39,602 nucleotides of DNA from SAR324 cluster bacterium (GTDB lineage: Bacteria > SAR324 > NAC60-12), in contig JAQWOT010000219.1 in the NCBI GenBank assembly GCA_029245725.1, forward strand, positions 1-39,602, read 5' to 3'. Under the pieces are notes generated by a model. That model was not told where the DNA came from, did no database searches, and was given only the letters and a program-made list of their open reading frames with translations. A program made the translations under genes and the position numbers. This document shows, one piece after another, positions 1-8,841 of the stretch. The number at the start of each line of letters is the position of its first letter. Positions within the stretch are counted from its first letter, which is position 1.

Positions 1-890
1 GGAAGAGCTTTCTCGATCATATCGGTCATCAGGTTGAGCAAGTGCTCTCCAGCCAGGGAAGATTTGCGGAAATGAGAGCGAAAAACGGCGATCTTCATCG
101 CATACTCTTCTTCCAGTTCACAGAAGGTCAGCCCGGGAATGGTGCTGTCACCGAATTGGTCGAAGGGAAAGATAAGGCTGATACCCGCACCATGTTTGAC
201 AAACTGATAGATATCTCCTGTAGACCGGGTTGAGAGTTTGATCCGGCATTCGACCTGATGCAGCTTGAGCAACTTTTCCACCTCATGGCGGACGTAGCTG
301 CCGATAGGAAATGCGATAAGATCCTCTCCGTGCAAGTCACGCAGATGGACTCTTTTTCGTGTTGCCAGTCGGTGCGTTGATGGCATCACGCAGACCATGC
401 GGACTTCAAAGATCTTCACAATTTCGATTTCTCGGCGATCAATCGGTAAATTGGCCAACCCAATGTCATATTGCCGTGTATGAATCCAGTCAAGCACAAC
501 AGTCCTCGGGTGACTCTCGACTTCAACGTTGATCTGTGGGTAGTGTTCCCAGAAGCGTTGCAAGACCTTTGGGAGCATCAAATGGGCAACCCCAGGCATA
601 GCGATGATGCGTAAATTGCCTTGACGCAGCATTCGGATGGATTCTGCGGTTTTGTCCAGTTCCCGAAGGCCAATGAAGGATTGCTCGACCTCATCGAAGA
701 ACAATTGTCCTTCTGGGGTGGGTTGCAGTCCGTTCTTGTGTCGTTCGAAGAGCTTGAAGCCGATTTCCTGTTCAAGTTCCAGAATCAGCCGGCTGACTGC
801 AGGTTGGGAAACAAAGAGGAGTTTTCCAGCCAGGGTGAAGCTGCCTGCACGAAAGACCGCCTGAAAGGCTTCTAACTGTCGGTAGTTCAT
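1..890 (-). CDS. LysR-type transcriptional regulator (OccR/NocR-like), C-terminus cut by window edge
   Basis: The minus frame is open from an ATG at 890 to the window edge, about 296 residues without a stop. It opens MNYRQLEAFQAVFRAGSFT and continues through a typical LysR winged helix-turn-helix (about residues 3-62, with SQPAVSRLI as recognition helix). A periplasmic-binding-like effector domain follows, containing LRIIAMPGVAHLMLPKVL. The helix-turn-helix and linker, including EVEQSFIGLREL, resemble the opine regulators OccR and NocR; that resemblance is from memory of the family. It lies 48 nt downstream of the dehydrogenase alpha subunit on the same strand, so it is probably the last or near-last gene of the catabolic operon and its likely regulator. 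Only a few C-terminal residues should be missing. Confidence is high for the family and low for the effector. Confidence 0.9.
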   Translation of the reverse strand, partial: MNYRQLEAFQAVFRAGSFTLAGKLLFVSQPAVSRLILELEQEIGFKLFERHKNGLQPTPEGQLFFDEVEQSFIGLRELDKTAESIRMLRQGNLRIIAMPGVAHLMLPKVLQRFWEHYPQINVEVESHPRTVVLDWIHTRQYDIGLANLPIDRREIEIVKIFEVRMVCVMPSTHRLATRKRVHLRDLHGEDLIAFPIGSYVRHEVEKLLKLHQVECRIKLSTRSTGDIYQFVKHGAGISLIFPFDQFGDSTIPGLTFCELEEEYAMKIAVFRSHFRKSSLAGEHLLNLMTDMIEKAL

Positions 891-938
891 GCAGGACAGA
901 AAATGGGATGAAAAGGGAGGATGAATGGAACCATGGGC

Positions 939-2339
939 TTACTCAACACCGGTCAACTGGCCAAGGGTAACCGGTTTGATGGGCGAACGCACCCGAAAAT
1001 AACCAACATCTGCCGGAGAAACCTGACGCTCATCGGCAATGATCTCAGAGACGGTCAACCCACACATCCTCGCCTGGCAGGGACCCATTCCACAACGCAC
1101 CATTGGCTTGACCCGATCAGGGCTCAGGGCACCCAAGCGCACGGCATCTCGGATCTCACGAACACGAACCTCTTCACAGCGACAGACCAGAGTCTCCTCA
1201 TTCTTTGGAACCAACCATGGATGTCTGGGTGGGAAGAGTGTGTCGAGGAAAGGACGAATCGCCAACTCTTGATCCTGTTTCTTCAACAGAGGAGCTGCGA
1301 GAGCAGTCTGTTGTGCCAGATCGATCTTACCTAGGGCTCTTGCGGTTTCTAATGCCGCGAGCCGACCAGTCAGTACTGAATTGGCTGAGCCACAGACACG
1401 ACCTGAATCTCCAGCCACAGCGACATTCTCAATACTGGTGTTACCCCATTGATCGAGTACGGGTTCCCAGTAGCGCTGCTTCTCGTACCAAGTGTGCTCA
1501 CAACCAAGCTGTCGGGTGATCTGAATGTTGGGAACCACACCATGATGCAGAAGCAGGAGGTCTGCAGGTAGCTCCTTCCAAGGAGCAGATCCTTGCTGGA
1601 ATCGTACTTTTTGCAGGTGTCCCTCGCCATCCGCCTCCAGCCCTGTGACTCCAAGGTGAACTTTCGCTCCGGAAGTAAACATTTGCCAGAGCATGGCGAT
1701 TCCCTTGCGGAGATACTCATGCCCTCGTAGAGCCTTGGGTAAGTATGGCAGCGCCTGAAACGGTGCGAGGTGTGGGTTTGTGTCCAGATAGGCCGCAATT
1801 TTGACTCCAGCATCCAGCAAGCGGCAGGCGATCAATAACAACAGGGGCCCGCTGCCCAGCAAGACAATTTCACCACGGGGCAACAAACCAGAACTTTTGT
1901 AGAGGACATCTGCTGCTGTGCAGGCCAATACACCGGGAAGCGTCCAGCCTGGAAAGGGCATCGGTCGCTCCATCGCACCGGTGGCAATCAGGATGCGTTG
2001 CGCGTGGCAGGTTTCTGAAGGTCCTCCATCCTGCCCAATGTGATATAGCGTTAGATCTGGATCAATCTGCCAGATTGATCGGCCAGGCCGATACTCGGCT
2101 CCAGATGCACGGAATCGCTGAGCCAGTTCAAAGGCTTCCTGATAATCAGCACCCAGCTTCTGGAATTCGTCTGGACGCTGTTCCTCCAGATCTTCGATGT
2201 TTCTGTAGATTTGCCCTCCAACAGCTGGTTGTTCATCCAGCACCAGTACATTCAGTCCATGTTGGCGGGCTTCGACAGCCGCAGCCATGCCCGCGGGCCC
2301 AGCTCCAATGATCACGTAATCATATTGTGGCAGGCTCAT
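939..2339 (-). CDS. FAD/NAD(P)-binding dehydrogenase alpha subunit with C-terminal BFD-like [2Fe-2S] domain (HcnB/OoxA/LhpE type)
   Basis: A 466-residue protein of the alpha-subunit family found in D-hydroxyproline dehydrogenase, opine oxidase (OoxA/NoxA) and HcnABC cyanide synthase. An FAD Rossmann motif GAGPAG lies at residues 12-17 and a second dinucleotide motif GSGPL at 162-166; VAVAGDSG is the usual FAD closing motif. The C-terminus carries cysteines C386, C388, C416 and C421 in a C-x-C ... C-x4-C pattern, as in BFD-like [2Fe-2S] domains. An upstream GTG at 2345 is possible. I chose the ATG at 2339 because AAAGGAG sits at good spacing and its ATGA overlaps the stop of the gamma subunit. 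It probably passes electrons between the beta-subunit flavin and the respiratory chain. The substrate cannot be read from this subunit. Confidence 0.9.
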   Translation of the reverse strand: MSLPQYDYVIIGAGPAGMAAAVEARQHGLNVLVLDEQPAVGGQIYRNIEDLEEQRPDEFQKLGADYQEAFELAQRFRASGAEYRPGRSIWQIDPDLTLYHIGQDGGPSETCHAQRILIATGAMERPMPFPGWTLPGVLACTAADVLYKSSGLLPRGEIVLLGSGPLLLLIACRLLDAGVKIAAYLDTNPHLAPFQALPYLPKALRGHEYLRKGIAMLWQMFTSGAKVHLGVTGLEADGEGHLQKVRFQQGSAPWKELPADLLLLHHGVVPNIQITRQLGCEHTWYEKQRYWEPVLDQWGNTSIENVAVAGDSGRVCGSANSVLTGRLAALETARALGKIDLAQQTALAAPLLKKQDQELAIRPFLDTLFPPRHPWLVPKNEETLVCRCEEVRVREIRDAVRLGALSPDRVKPMVRCGMGPCQARMCGLTVSEIIADERQVSPADVGYFRVRSPIKPVTLGQLTGVE

Positions 2340-2626
2340 GCGCACTCTCCTTTCTTCAATTGACGCTGGATGTTCATACCCTCCCGAACTTGGATCATGC
2401 AGGATTGTTGATTGGGCTGGCCGTCGATCTCAAGCAGGCAGTCAAAACAGATCCCCATCATGCAGAAGGCTGCCCTGGTTTCTCCGCTAACCAACGACTT
2501 TCGTAGCATCAGGTGGCCTTCACCCATTAGGGCTGCAGCCACAGTCTGTGCTGGAGCAACCTGGTAAGTCTTTTCTTCAAAGGTGATTTGGATTGTCTTG
2601 GCAACATTAGGCGGCGACTGGAACAT
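2336..2626 (-). CDS. Small [2Fe-2S] ferredoxin-like gamma subunit of the flavin dehydrogenase (HcnA/LhpF type)
   Basis: A 96-residue protein with a plant-type [2Fe-2S] pattern: C55-x4-C60-x2-C63 and C76 (AAFCMMGICFDCLLEIDG, then QQSC). This is the size and motif of the small gamma subunits of heterotrimeric amine and imino acid dehydrogenases, which wire two flavin subunits together. It lies between the beta and alpha subunit genes, overlapping the first by about 20 nt and the second by ATGA. A TTG at 2653 would extend the N-terminus. I prefer the ATG at 2626 because GAGG lies just upstream and the extra residues look non-conserved. Confidence 0.88.
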   Translation of the reverse strand: MFQSPPNVAKTIQITFEEKTYQVAPAQTVAAALMGEGHLMLRKSLVSGETRAAFCMMGICFDCLLEIDGQPNQQSCMIQVREGMNIQRQLKKGECA

Positions 2627-3734
2627 CAAACCTCGCAGAATCAAAAACTTCAAACATCGGTTGGGTTTGACCGGACAGAATCCAGTCGACTAGATAGGAA
2701 CTATGAATCGAAGCCAGACTGACTCCACTGTGACTGGTTACGGCAAATGCTCCGGGGCAACTTTGTGACTCTACATAAACTGGTTTTTGGTCAGGTGTGA
2801 GCACTCGCAGGGAGCCCCAGCTGCGGATCAATTGTAGGTTTTTCAGGGTTGGAAAGACTGCCAGGGCATGGTTGGCAATGTCTTGTAGGACACCGTTGGT
2901 AGTACCGAGGTCATAACCAACTTCTTCGTGGGAAGCTCCGAACATGAAGCTCCCATCGGCATTTTGGCGGATGCGTCCCGTGGCGAAGGGGAAAAGGTGA
3001 TCCGTTTTTTCTGTCACGAGTACCTGACCCCGTTGAGGTCGTACGGGCACCTTGATGCCCACCAGAGCAGACAACTTGGTGGTAGCCAAGCCGCTGGCGA
3101 TCACGAGTTTTCTGGTTGAGAATCTTGTTGTGTTGGTCTGAATCAGGAAACCATCGTTGTTGTACTCAATCGTCTGTACATCTGCACTTGGGAAGAACTG
3201 TCCCTTGAGTTGAGTGAAAGCTTGGTGCAGTGCTCGTAACAAATGGAGAGGATTGGCAAAGCCATCGTGGGGACAGAAGGAAGCTCCAGAAACCATTGGT
3301 CCCAAGGGCAACTTGGGGATCATGCTCTGCAGCTCATCCCGACTGATCATCTCACAGTTATAGGTGCCTGTCAGCGACTGGGTTCGCATCTCTTCGAGGA
3401 ACTTACTTCGCTTGCTGTATTCTTCCTCTCCCACACAAATTTCGAAGCCTCCAGTTCGATGATAGTACTGGGGAATCCCGGTCTGGTCCTCGAGCTTTTC
3501 CGCAAAGGTTGACCACAGTTCTGTGGCTTCCTGGCTCCACTGCGCATAACGTGGCATACCGTGTCCCTTGCCCTGTAACCAGACCAGTCCAAAATTTCCT
3601 CGAGAAGCTGTCAACTGAAAATCCTCACGATCCAGCATGACGACTGAGGCTTTTTGCTCTGCCAGTCCATAGGCTACAGCGGCGCCAATCACACCGCCTC
3701 CGATTACTACAACATCAGCTTTCATCGTATTCAT
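2607..3734 (-). CDS. FAD-dependent oxidoreductase, DAO family, catalytic beta subunit (sarcosine oxidase beta/HcnC/OoxB type)
   Basis: A 375-residue DAO-fold flavoprotein. The N-terminal FAD motif VVVIGGGVIGAAVAYGLA lies at about residues 8-25. The C-terminal part has the family-typical GAFAVTSHSGVSLASIHSS stretch that closes over the flavin. In this family the subunit oxidises the C-N bond of a secondary amine or D-amino acid; HcnC, OoxB and the D-hydroxyproline dehydrogenase beta subunit are relatives. With the gamma and alpha genes that follow, it makes a complete dehydrogenase trimer. Its ATG overlaps the stop of the upstream ATPase gene as ATGA (3731-3734), so it is translationally coupled to the transporter. 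The substrate is unknown. The neighbouring epimerase-like enzyme suggests that the D- or epimerised form of an imported compound is oxidised here. Confidence 0.9.
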   Translation of the reverse strand: MNTMKADVVVIGGGVIGAAVAYGLAEQKASVVMLDREDFQLTASRGNFGLVWLQGKGHGMPRYAQWSQEATELWSTFAEKLEDQTGIPQYYHRTGGFEICVGEEEYSKRSKFLEEMRTQSLTGTYNCEMISRDELQSMIPKLPLGPMVSGASFCPHDGFANPLHLLRALHQAFTQLKGQFFPSADVQTIEYNNDGFLIQTNTTRFSTRKLVIASGLATTKLSALVGIKVPVRPQRGQVLVTEKTDHLFPFATGRIRQNADGSFMFGASHEEVGYDLGTTNGVLQDIANHALAVFPTLKNLQLIRSWGSLRVLTPDQKPVYVESQSCPGAFAVTSHSGVSLASIHSSYLVDWILSGQTQPMFEVFDSARFDVPVAA

Positions 3735-4750
3735 GGGGATGCTTCTGCTAGTTGATTTGACTGATTGAGTTCTTCCAAACGGACACAGGCAGTCTGGTGG
3801 GGATTACTCTCTTCTGATTGTAATTGCAAAAAGGCTTGCTGGCAAACCGTTGTTGCGTGAGGACAACGCGGTGCAAACCGACAACCCGGAGGCGGGTTGA
3901 TCGGTCGTGAGACCTCACCGCGAATCGTTGGAACCGGACGAATGACTCGAGGATCAGGAACCGGCACAGCGTTGATCAAAGCCCGTGTGTAGGGATGCTG
4001 AGGGTTACGGATGACCTTCCACGTTGGCCCCATCTCCACAGCCTGGCCCAAATACATAATCATCAGTCGGTCTGAAATGTGCCCAAGAATGGAGAGATCA
4101 TGCGAGACATAAACGCAGGAAAAATGTCTTTTGCTCGCCAGGTCTTTCAGCAGATCCAGGATTCCAGCACGTATGGAGACATCCAGCATGGATAGGGGCT
4201 CATCTGCGACAACCATCCGAGGTTCCATCACCAGGGCGCTGGCAATACCAACCCGTTGACGCTCCCCACCGCTGAGCTCATGAGGATAGCGTTCAGCATA
4301 CTTGGCTGGAGGCAAGCCAACCGAAGCTAGCATGTCCACACTCCGCTCAAGAATCTCTTTTTCTGGCCAAAGTTTAAGTGCTCGGGGTCCTTCAGCAACG
4401 GTTTCCAGCACCCGAAAGCGAGGATTCAGTGACTCATAGGGATCCTGAAAGATCATCTGAACCTGCCTCCGATACCAGGCTTGTTCACTAGCGAGCAACT
4501 GGTCCACACGTTTCCCAGAGAAGTGAATTTCTCCTGCCGAAGGTTGTAGCATCCCAGCAATCATCAAACACGTTGTGGATTTGCCACAGCCCGATTCCCC
4601 AGCGATACCCAGCACTTCGTTTTCACCCAAGGTCAGGTTGACGGACTGAACCGCCTTGATCAAGCTGACAGGCTGCCTCTGAAGCTTCTGCAACACTCCC
4701 TGGCGCACCTCAAAATGTTTGGTGACGTTATTCAGTTCAAGGAGCGCCAT
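3731..4750 (-). CDS. ABC transporter ATP-binding protein, OppF/DppF type
   Basis: A 339-residue nucleotide-binding subunit of a peptide/opine/nickel-class (Opp/Dpp) importer. Walker A is GESGCGKST, the signature is LSGGERQRVGIA, and Walker B is MVVADEPLSMLDV. The C-terminal oligopeptide domain has the usual cysteine motif GCRFAPRCPHA. The second ATPase gene lies immediately upstream and overlaps by 19 nt. Starting at the ATG at 4750 gives a normal family length, with AAGGAG just upstream. It acts at the cytoplasmic face of the membrane, paired with the OppD-like subunit. Confidence 0.93.
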   Translation of the reverse strand: MALLELNNVTKHFEVRQGVLQKLQRQPVSLIKAVQSVNLTLGENEVLGIAGESGCGKSTTCLMIAGMLQPSAGEIHFSGKRVDQLLASEQAWYRRQVQMIFQDPYESLNPRFRVLETVAEGPRALKLWPEKEILERSVDMLASVGLPPAKYAERYPHELSGGERQRVGIASALVMEPRMVVADEPLSMLDVSIRAGILDLLKDLASKRHFSCVYVSHDLSILGHISDRLMIMYLGQAVEMGPTWKVIRNPQHPYTRALINAVPVPDPRVIRPVPTIRGEVSRPINPPPGCRFAPRCPHATTVCQQAFLQLQSEESNPHQTACVRLEELNQSNQLAEASP

Positions 4751-5754
4751 GTCTCCTTCTCGCTGGCTTTTTCTCGGAGTAGTTGTGCCTCACGATGGCG
4801 GACACAGCGGACTTCGTGCAAGGGTTGGATCGTAATGTTTTCAGGATTTCTCTGGCTACATTGCTGCACACAGAATGGGCAGCGCTCTAGAAAGGGACAA
4901 CTGCTGGGAGCACCCAACAAGGTTGGTGGAGAACCTGGAATGGAGATCAGCTTCTGCTGCAAATTTTGGATCGATGGAAAAGCGTTCTTTAAGCCAAGGG
5001 TGTAAGGGTGACAGGGTGTGTCGAATAGATCATTTGCTGGAGCCTGCTCCATGATTTGCCCACCATACATTACAGCGATGCGATCACTCATCTCCGCAAT
5101 CACCGCGATGTCATGGGTAATCAGGATGATCGAACTAGAAATCTGAGAACGGATTTCTCGAATTCTACGCAGGATGCGCTCCTGAACCAAAACGTCCAGC
5201 CCAGTAGTGGGTTCATCCATTACTACCAGTCCTGGATCCAATGCCAGCGACATCGCAATCATCGCTCTTTGCCGCATTCCTCCGGAAAACTCATGTGGAA
5301 AGTTCTTCATCAGGTCTGGCTGGAGTCCAACGATATCAAAGAGTTCAGTGACCCGCTCACGTGCCTCTGACTTGGAAACATTCTTGTGTGCCTGGATAGC
5401 TTCAACGACTTGGTCCCCCACACGATAGACGGGGTTGAGGGAGTTCATCGCGCTCTGTGGAACCAGGGACATTCGAGCCCAGAGGATCTTCTCACGGAAC
5501 TTTGCCTCGGAGAGTCGAGTTAGCTCTTCTCCTTCATATTCAATCGACTGAGCAGACATCTTCGCATTGTCTGGAAGCAACCTCATCAGCGCCCGGATCA
5601 ATGTAGACTTGCCACAACCCGATTCTCCAGCAATTCCAAAGACCTCGTTCTTGTTGACAAAGAAGGTGACTCCGCTAACGGCATGGATCTCCCCCATTTG
5701 CGTCTGATAGCGGACCGTCAGATCCTGCACTTGAAGGAGTCGTTCTCCAGTCAT
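4732..5754 (-). CDS. ABC transporter ATP-binding protein, OppD/DppD type
   Basis: A 340-residue ATPase. Walker A is GESGCGKSTLIRAL, the Q-loop is LVPQSAMNSLNP, the signature is FSGGMRQRAMIAMSLA and Walker B is LVVMDEPTTGLDV. A C-terminal oligopeptide/dipeptide domain has a CPFLERCPFC cysteine motif, a known feature of DppD/OppD proteins. The start ATG (5754) overlaps the permease stop as ATGA. Together with the OppF-like protein it forms the ATPase heterodimer that powers the two permeases encoded upstream. Confidence 0.93.
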   Translation of the reverse strand: MTGERLLQVQDLTVRYQTQMGEIHAVSGVTFFVNKNEVFGIAGESGCGKSTLIRALMRLLPDNAKMSAQSIEYEGEELTRLSEAKFREKILWARMSLVPQSAMNSLNPVYRVGDQVVEAIQAHKNVSKSEARERVTELFDIVGLQPDLMKNFPHEFSGGMRQRAMIAMSLALDPGLVVMDEPTTGLDVLVQERILRRIREIRSQISSSIILITHDIAVIAEMSDRIAVMYGGQIMEQAPANDLFDTPCHPYTLGLKNAFPSIQNLQQKLISIPGSPPTLLGAPSSCPFLERCPFCVQQCSQRNPENITIQPLHEVRCVRHREAQLLREKASEKETWRSLN

Positions 5755-6647
5755 CGCTTCCTCAGTCTGGGATTGGCGACTTCCTCATAGGCGCGACTGA
5801 CAAAGACGAGTGAGGTGACAAGCAATACAATACAAAGGGACGGAGCAGTGAACCACCACCAGGCTACCCTGGTCTTCCCAGATAGCCAGAGTTCGTAGAG
5901 CATACCTCCCCAGCTAATCGTTTCACCGTCACCGAATCCAAGAAAACTAGCGCTGGCTTCCGTAATGATTGACCAAGCAATGTTGAAGGCTGCGTACAGT
6001 AAAAGTAGTGGCAAGACGTTGGGCAGGATGTGACGATAAATGATGCGGAGGTGACTGCACCCTCGAGCCCGGGCTGCTGCGATGAACTGCCGTTGCTTGA
6101 TTGAAATCGTTTGGGCTCGAATCACTCGGGCAGAGGTTCGCCAGATAATCAATACGATTGCAAGGATAACGAACTCGAGTTCGCGTCCAAATAGGGAAAT
6201 CAGCACAATGATGAATGGCAAAAAAGGCATCCCGTAGAGCACATCAGTGAAGCGCATCAGCACCTCGTCGATCTTTCCGCCATAGTAACCTGCAATCAGG
6301 CCGATGTTAGCACCAATCAGGATTGAGATCCCTCCTGAAATAGCACCAATCAACAGGGTCGTTCGAGTTGCCAGGATCAGTTGAGAGAAGAGATCGTAGC
6401 CCAAATGAGTCGTGCCCATCGGGAATTCCCAGGAAGGTGGGCGAAGCGACGCAAACTCTCCTTCCTGATCATAGAGCATTTCCCAAGGATCGTGGGGGGC
6501 CAACCATGGAGCGAAGATAGCAACCACGAGAAATAGTACGATAAACACAAAGCCCACTGCGCTCAGGCGATTGCCCATGATGATTCGGTAGTGTTCCCCC
6601 AAAATCCGGCGCCAGGCACTGTTCTGTGGTAGTTCAGAGGCTGGCAT
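5751..6647 (-). CDS. ABC transporter permease, OppC/DppC type
   Basis: A permease of 298 residues from the ATG at 6647; a GTG at 6686 would add 13 residues and lengthen the overlap with the preceding gene. It has an N-terminal membrane segment (VGFVFIVLFLVVAIFAPWLA), the family motif MGTTHLGYDLFSQLI, and a cytoplasmic EAA-type loop (AARARGCSHLRIIYRHILPN) that contacts the ATPases. About six membrane segments are visible. It is separated from permease B by the enolase-superfamily gene, which is unusual because the oppB and oppC genes normally touch. The start at 6647 overlaps the upstream gene by 14 nt. Confidence 0.92.
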   Translation of the reverse strand: MPASELPQNSAWRRILGEHYRIIMGNRLSAVGFVFIVLFLVVAIFAPWLAPHDPWEMLYDQEGEFASLRPPSWEFPMGTTHLGYDLFSQLILATRTTLLIGAISGGISILIGANIGLIAGYYGGKIDEVLMRFTDVLYGMPFLPFIIVLISLFGRELEFVILAIVLIIWRTSARVIRAQTISIKQRQFIAAARARGCSHLRIIYRHILPNVLPLLLLYAAFNIAWSIITEASASFLGFGDGETISWGGMLYELWLSGKTRVAWWWFTAPSLCIVLLVTSLVFVSRAYEEVANPRLRKR

Positions 6648-7767
6648 GATATTCGTCTTCAAGATATTGCCGAATTTTCTCTTCACTCACTTTCACTCCT
6701 AGACCTGGGGCCTCAGGAAGACGAACTGTTCCAGATTGAATCCAATCAGAGAAGTCTGTTACATCATCACTCATCCTTAGAGTTGACATATAGGCGTGAC
6801 CAAAAGGCACTAGATTTGGCAAGACTGTCCCTAGATGCAGGGAAGCACTCTGAGTGATACCAAGTTCGATCATGCTGTTCATCATCACTCGTTTGTTATC
6901 TGCTTCGACAGCTTTACCAATCTCCAAGCCACGCAGTAGACCGCCATTCTTTGAGATCTTGATGCTGAAAATATCTGCAGCACCCTTGGCAATAATTTCT
7001 CTGGCATTTTCAGGATTCTGGAGGCTCTCATCCACTGAAATTGGAACGCCATACTGGCGAAGGTCGTTGAGTCCTTCGAGATCATCTGCCACCAATGGTT
7101 GCTCCACCAGCACCAGTGGGAGATCCTGAACATTTTGGAAAAACTCCTTGGCTTCCTCACGAGTCCAGCCCTGATTGGCATCAGTCATCAGATGAGCATC
7201 TTCAGGTAGCGCAGCGAACACCTGTTTCAACCTGTTCAGCTCTTCCAAAATGGGCTTGTGTCCCATTTTCAGCATAAAGGTGCGGAAGCCCCCGGAAAGC
7301 TTAGGCTGAATAACTGCTAAATCGTCACTTGCGGTACCCGAAGATGTGGGCCAGAGCAGTTCTAGCTGTTGGTGGTGACGAGTGCCCAACAATTCCCAAA
7401 CGGGTTTTTGGTGATAGTGCCCGAGAGCATCATGCATTGCCACGTCACAAGCAGCAGCGAGTGATCCTCCTGTAGGAAGCGGCGACTGTGGTCCCTGCCA
7501 ATTGTTCAGTTCCTGGCCAAGAATCGGTTGAAGCACTCCTCGATGAACTTCTTGCATCGTGGACTCAGGAGTGTCACCTGTGAATCTAATTCCACCAGGG
7601 TCTGCTTCTCCCCACCCCACCAGTCCAGTGGACGTCTCTACGCACAGAATCAGAACATCGCTATGGGTCAAAGTGCCGTAGACTTTGGAGAGATGATAGG
7701 GAGTCACCAAGGGAATCCGAACCCGATAGACATCGTAGGCAATCACTTGGGAAGAGGAATGATTCAT
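6634..7767 (-). CDS. Enolase-superfamily enzyme, mandelate racemase/muconate lactonizing (MLE) subgroup, probable epimerase or racemase
   Basis: A 377-residue protein with the full-length MLE fold. Metal ligands are visible as D196 (LMTDANQGW), E222 (LVEQPL) and D246 (SVDES). On one face the acid/base lysine is K270 (IFSIKISKNGG). On the other face the usual KxK reads M165-L-K167, so the first lysine is methionine but the second, which does the proton transfer in dipeptide and hydroxyproline-betaine epimerases, is kept. A lysine pair on opposite faces fits 1,1-proton transfer (epimerisation) of an alpha-amino acid derivative; that is inference. The ATG at 7767 has GGAG at 7-nt spacing. It is embedded between two permease genes, so its substrate is very likely the imported compound. 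Dehydratase or cycloisomerase activity is not excluded. Confidence 0.88.
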   Translation of the reverse strand: MNHSSSQVIAYDVYRVRIPLVTPYHLSKVYGTLTHSDVLILCVETSTGLVGWGEADPGGIRFTGDTPESTMQEVHRGVLQPILGQELNNWQGPQSPLPTGGSLAAACDVAMHDALGHYHQKPVWELLGTRHHQQLELLWPTSSGTASDDLAVIQPKLSGGFRTFMLKMGHKPILEELNRLKQVFAALPEDAHLMTDANQGWTREEAKEFFQNVQDLPLVLVEQPLVADDLEGLNDLRQYGVPISVDESLQNPENAREIIAKGAADIFSIKISKNGGLLRGLEIGKAVEADNKRVMMNSMIELGITQSASLHLGTVLPNLVPFGHAYMSTLRMSDDVTDFSDWIQSGTVRLPEAPGLGVKVSEEKIRQYLEDEYHASL

Positions 7768-7780
7768 CAATATTCTCCAG

Positions 7781-8767
7781 TCATGTCAGGCCTGTGTTGG
7801 AAACCTTGATCCGTGGGTCTAGGTAGCAGTAGAGAATGTCGGTCAGGAAGTTCAGCCCAATGACTAAGATCGCGAGCATCAGAAAGGTTCCCTGTGCGAC
7901 TGGATAATCATGAGCCGCTGCGGACTCTACCATCAGTTGTCCCATTCCTGGCCAGGAGAAAAGTGATTCAACGACAACTTGTCCACCTACTGCAAAGCCG
8001 ACCATGATGGACGCCAGAGTGACGACTCCTAACAGGGCATTTCGAGCTGCGTGTCGGAACATGACGATACGTGGTTTCAGGCCCTTGGCCTTTGCGAGTT
8101 CGATATAATCACTACCCAGCACTTCTAGCATACTGTCTCGCATGACTAGCATGGGTGTCGCAAGATAGTAGGCCCCAACGGTGATGGTTGGCAGCACAAT
8201 CCTTTCCCAGAAAGCTGGCATGATCAGCAACTCCAACAGGCTGTCTGGCCGTTGGCCAGGAGGATACATTCCTCCAGTTGGGAAAAGCCCTAGTCGATAA
8301 CTCAGAACCATTAATAGCAGGAGTCCAGTAATGAAAGGTGGAGCCGCTTGAAAAATTAGCCCAACGATTGTCCCTCCCACATCAAGTGGCCCATTCCTGC
8401 GCCAAGCCATCCAGATTCCACAGCCAATGCCTACGGTTAGCGTGAGGCACAGGCCGGTCAGCATCAGCAACAGGGTATTCCAGAAACGGTAGGCGATAAC
8501 GGATGTGACTTCCTGCGCGGAAACAAAAGAACGCCCCCACTCGAGAGTCACCAAATTTTGAAGATAAATGAAGTACTGTTGCCAGACAGGAAGGTCGAGA
8601 CCGAAGGCAGCTTTCATTCTTTCTTGGACAGCAGGATCCATGGCTGGACTGATCACCTGCATGGTGGCTTCACCCGGAAGCATTCGGAAGAGCACAAATA
8701 GAATCGAGGCGACGGCGAAGAGCGTGATGAGAGTGTAGACCAATCGGCGCAGAATGTAGTCAAACAT
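7781..8767 (-). CDS. ABC transporter permease, OppB/DppB type
   Basis: A 328-residue permease. The N-terminus MFDYILRRLVYTLITLFAV is the classic OppB/DppB opening segment, and FRMLPGEA follows as expected. The cytoplasmic EAA-like loop reads LAKAKGLKPRIVMFRHAARN. Around six transmembrane helices are apparent. It lies 74 nt downstream of the binding protein and 13 nt upstream of the enolase-superfamily gene. It would form the channel with the OppC-like subunit. Confidence 0.93.
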   Translation of the reverse strand: MFDYILRRLVYTLITLFAVASILFVLFRMLPGEATMQVISPAMDPAVQERMKAAFGLDLPVWQQYFIYLQNLVTLEWGRSFVSAQEVTSVIAYRFWNTLLLMLTGLCLTLTVGIGCGIWMAWRRNGPLDVGGTIVGLIFQAAPPFITGLLLLMVLSYRLGLFPTGGMYPPGQRPDSLLELLIMPAFWERIVLPTITVGAYYLATPMLVMRDSMLEVLGSDYIELAKAKGLKPRIVMFRHAARNALLGVVTLASIMVGFAVGGQVVVESLFSWPGMGQLMVESAAAHDYPVAQGTFLMLAILVIGLNFLTDILYCYLDPRIKVSNTGLT

Positions 8768-8841
8768 GACTTTTGCTGCCGCAAATCATGGGAAGGATGA
8801 CCAGTTCAGCATCATGAACAGACACTGAACTGGTGTAAAAA

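Noticed and set aside
921-1334. 137-codon plus-strand open frame
   Set aside because: Antisense to the C-terminal iron-sulfur domain of the dehydrogenase alpha subunit, whose cysteine motifs are clear on the other strand.
939-3734. Hydrogen cyanide synthase HcnABC
   Set aside because: The subunit architecture fits, but the same architecture is used by D-hydroxyproline and opine dehydrogenases. The linked Opp-type importer and epimerase-like gene make a catabolic role more likely than cyanide production.
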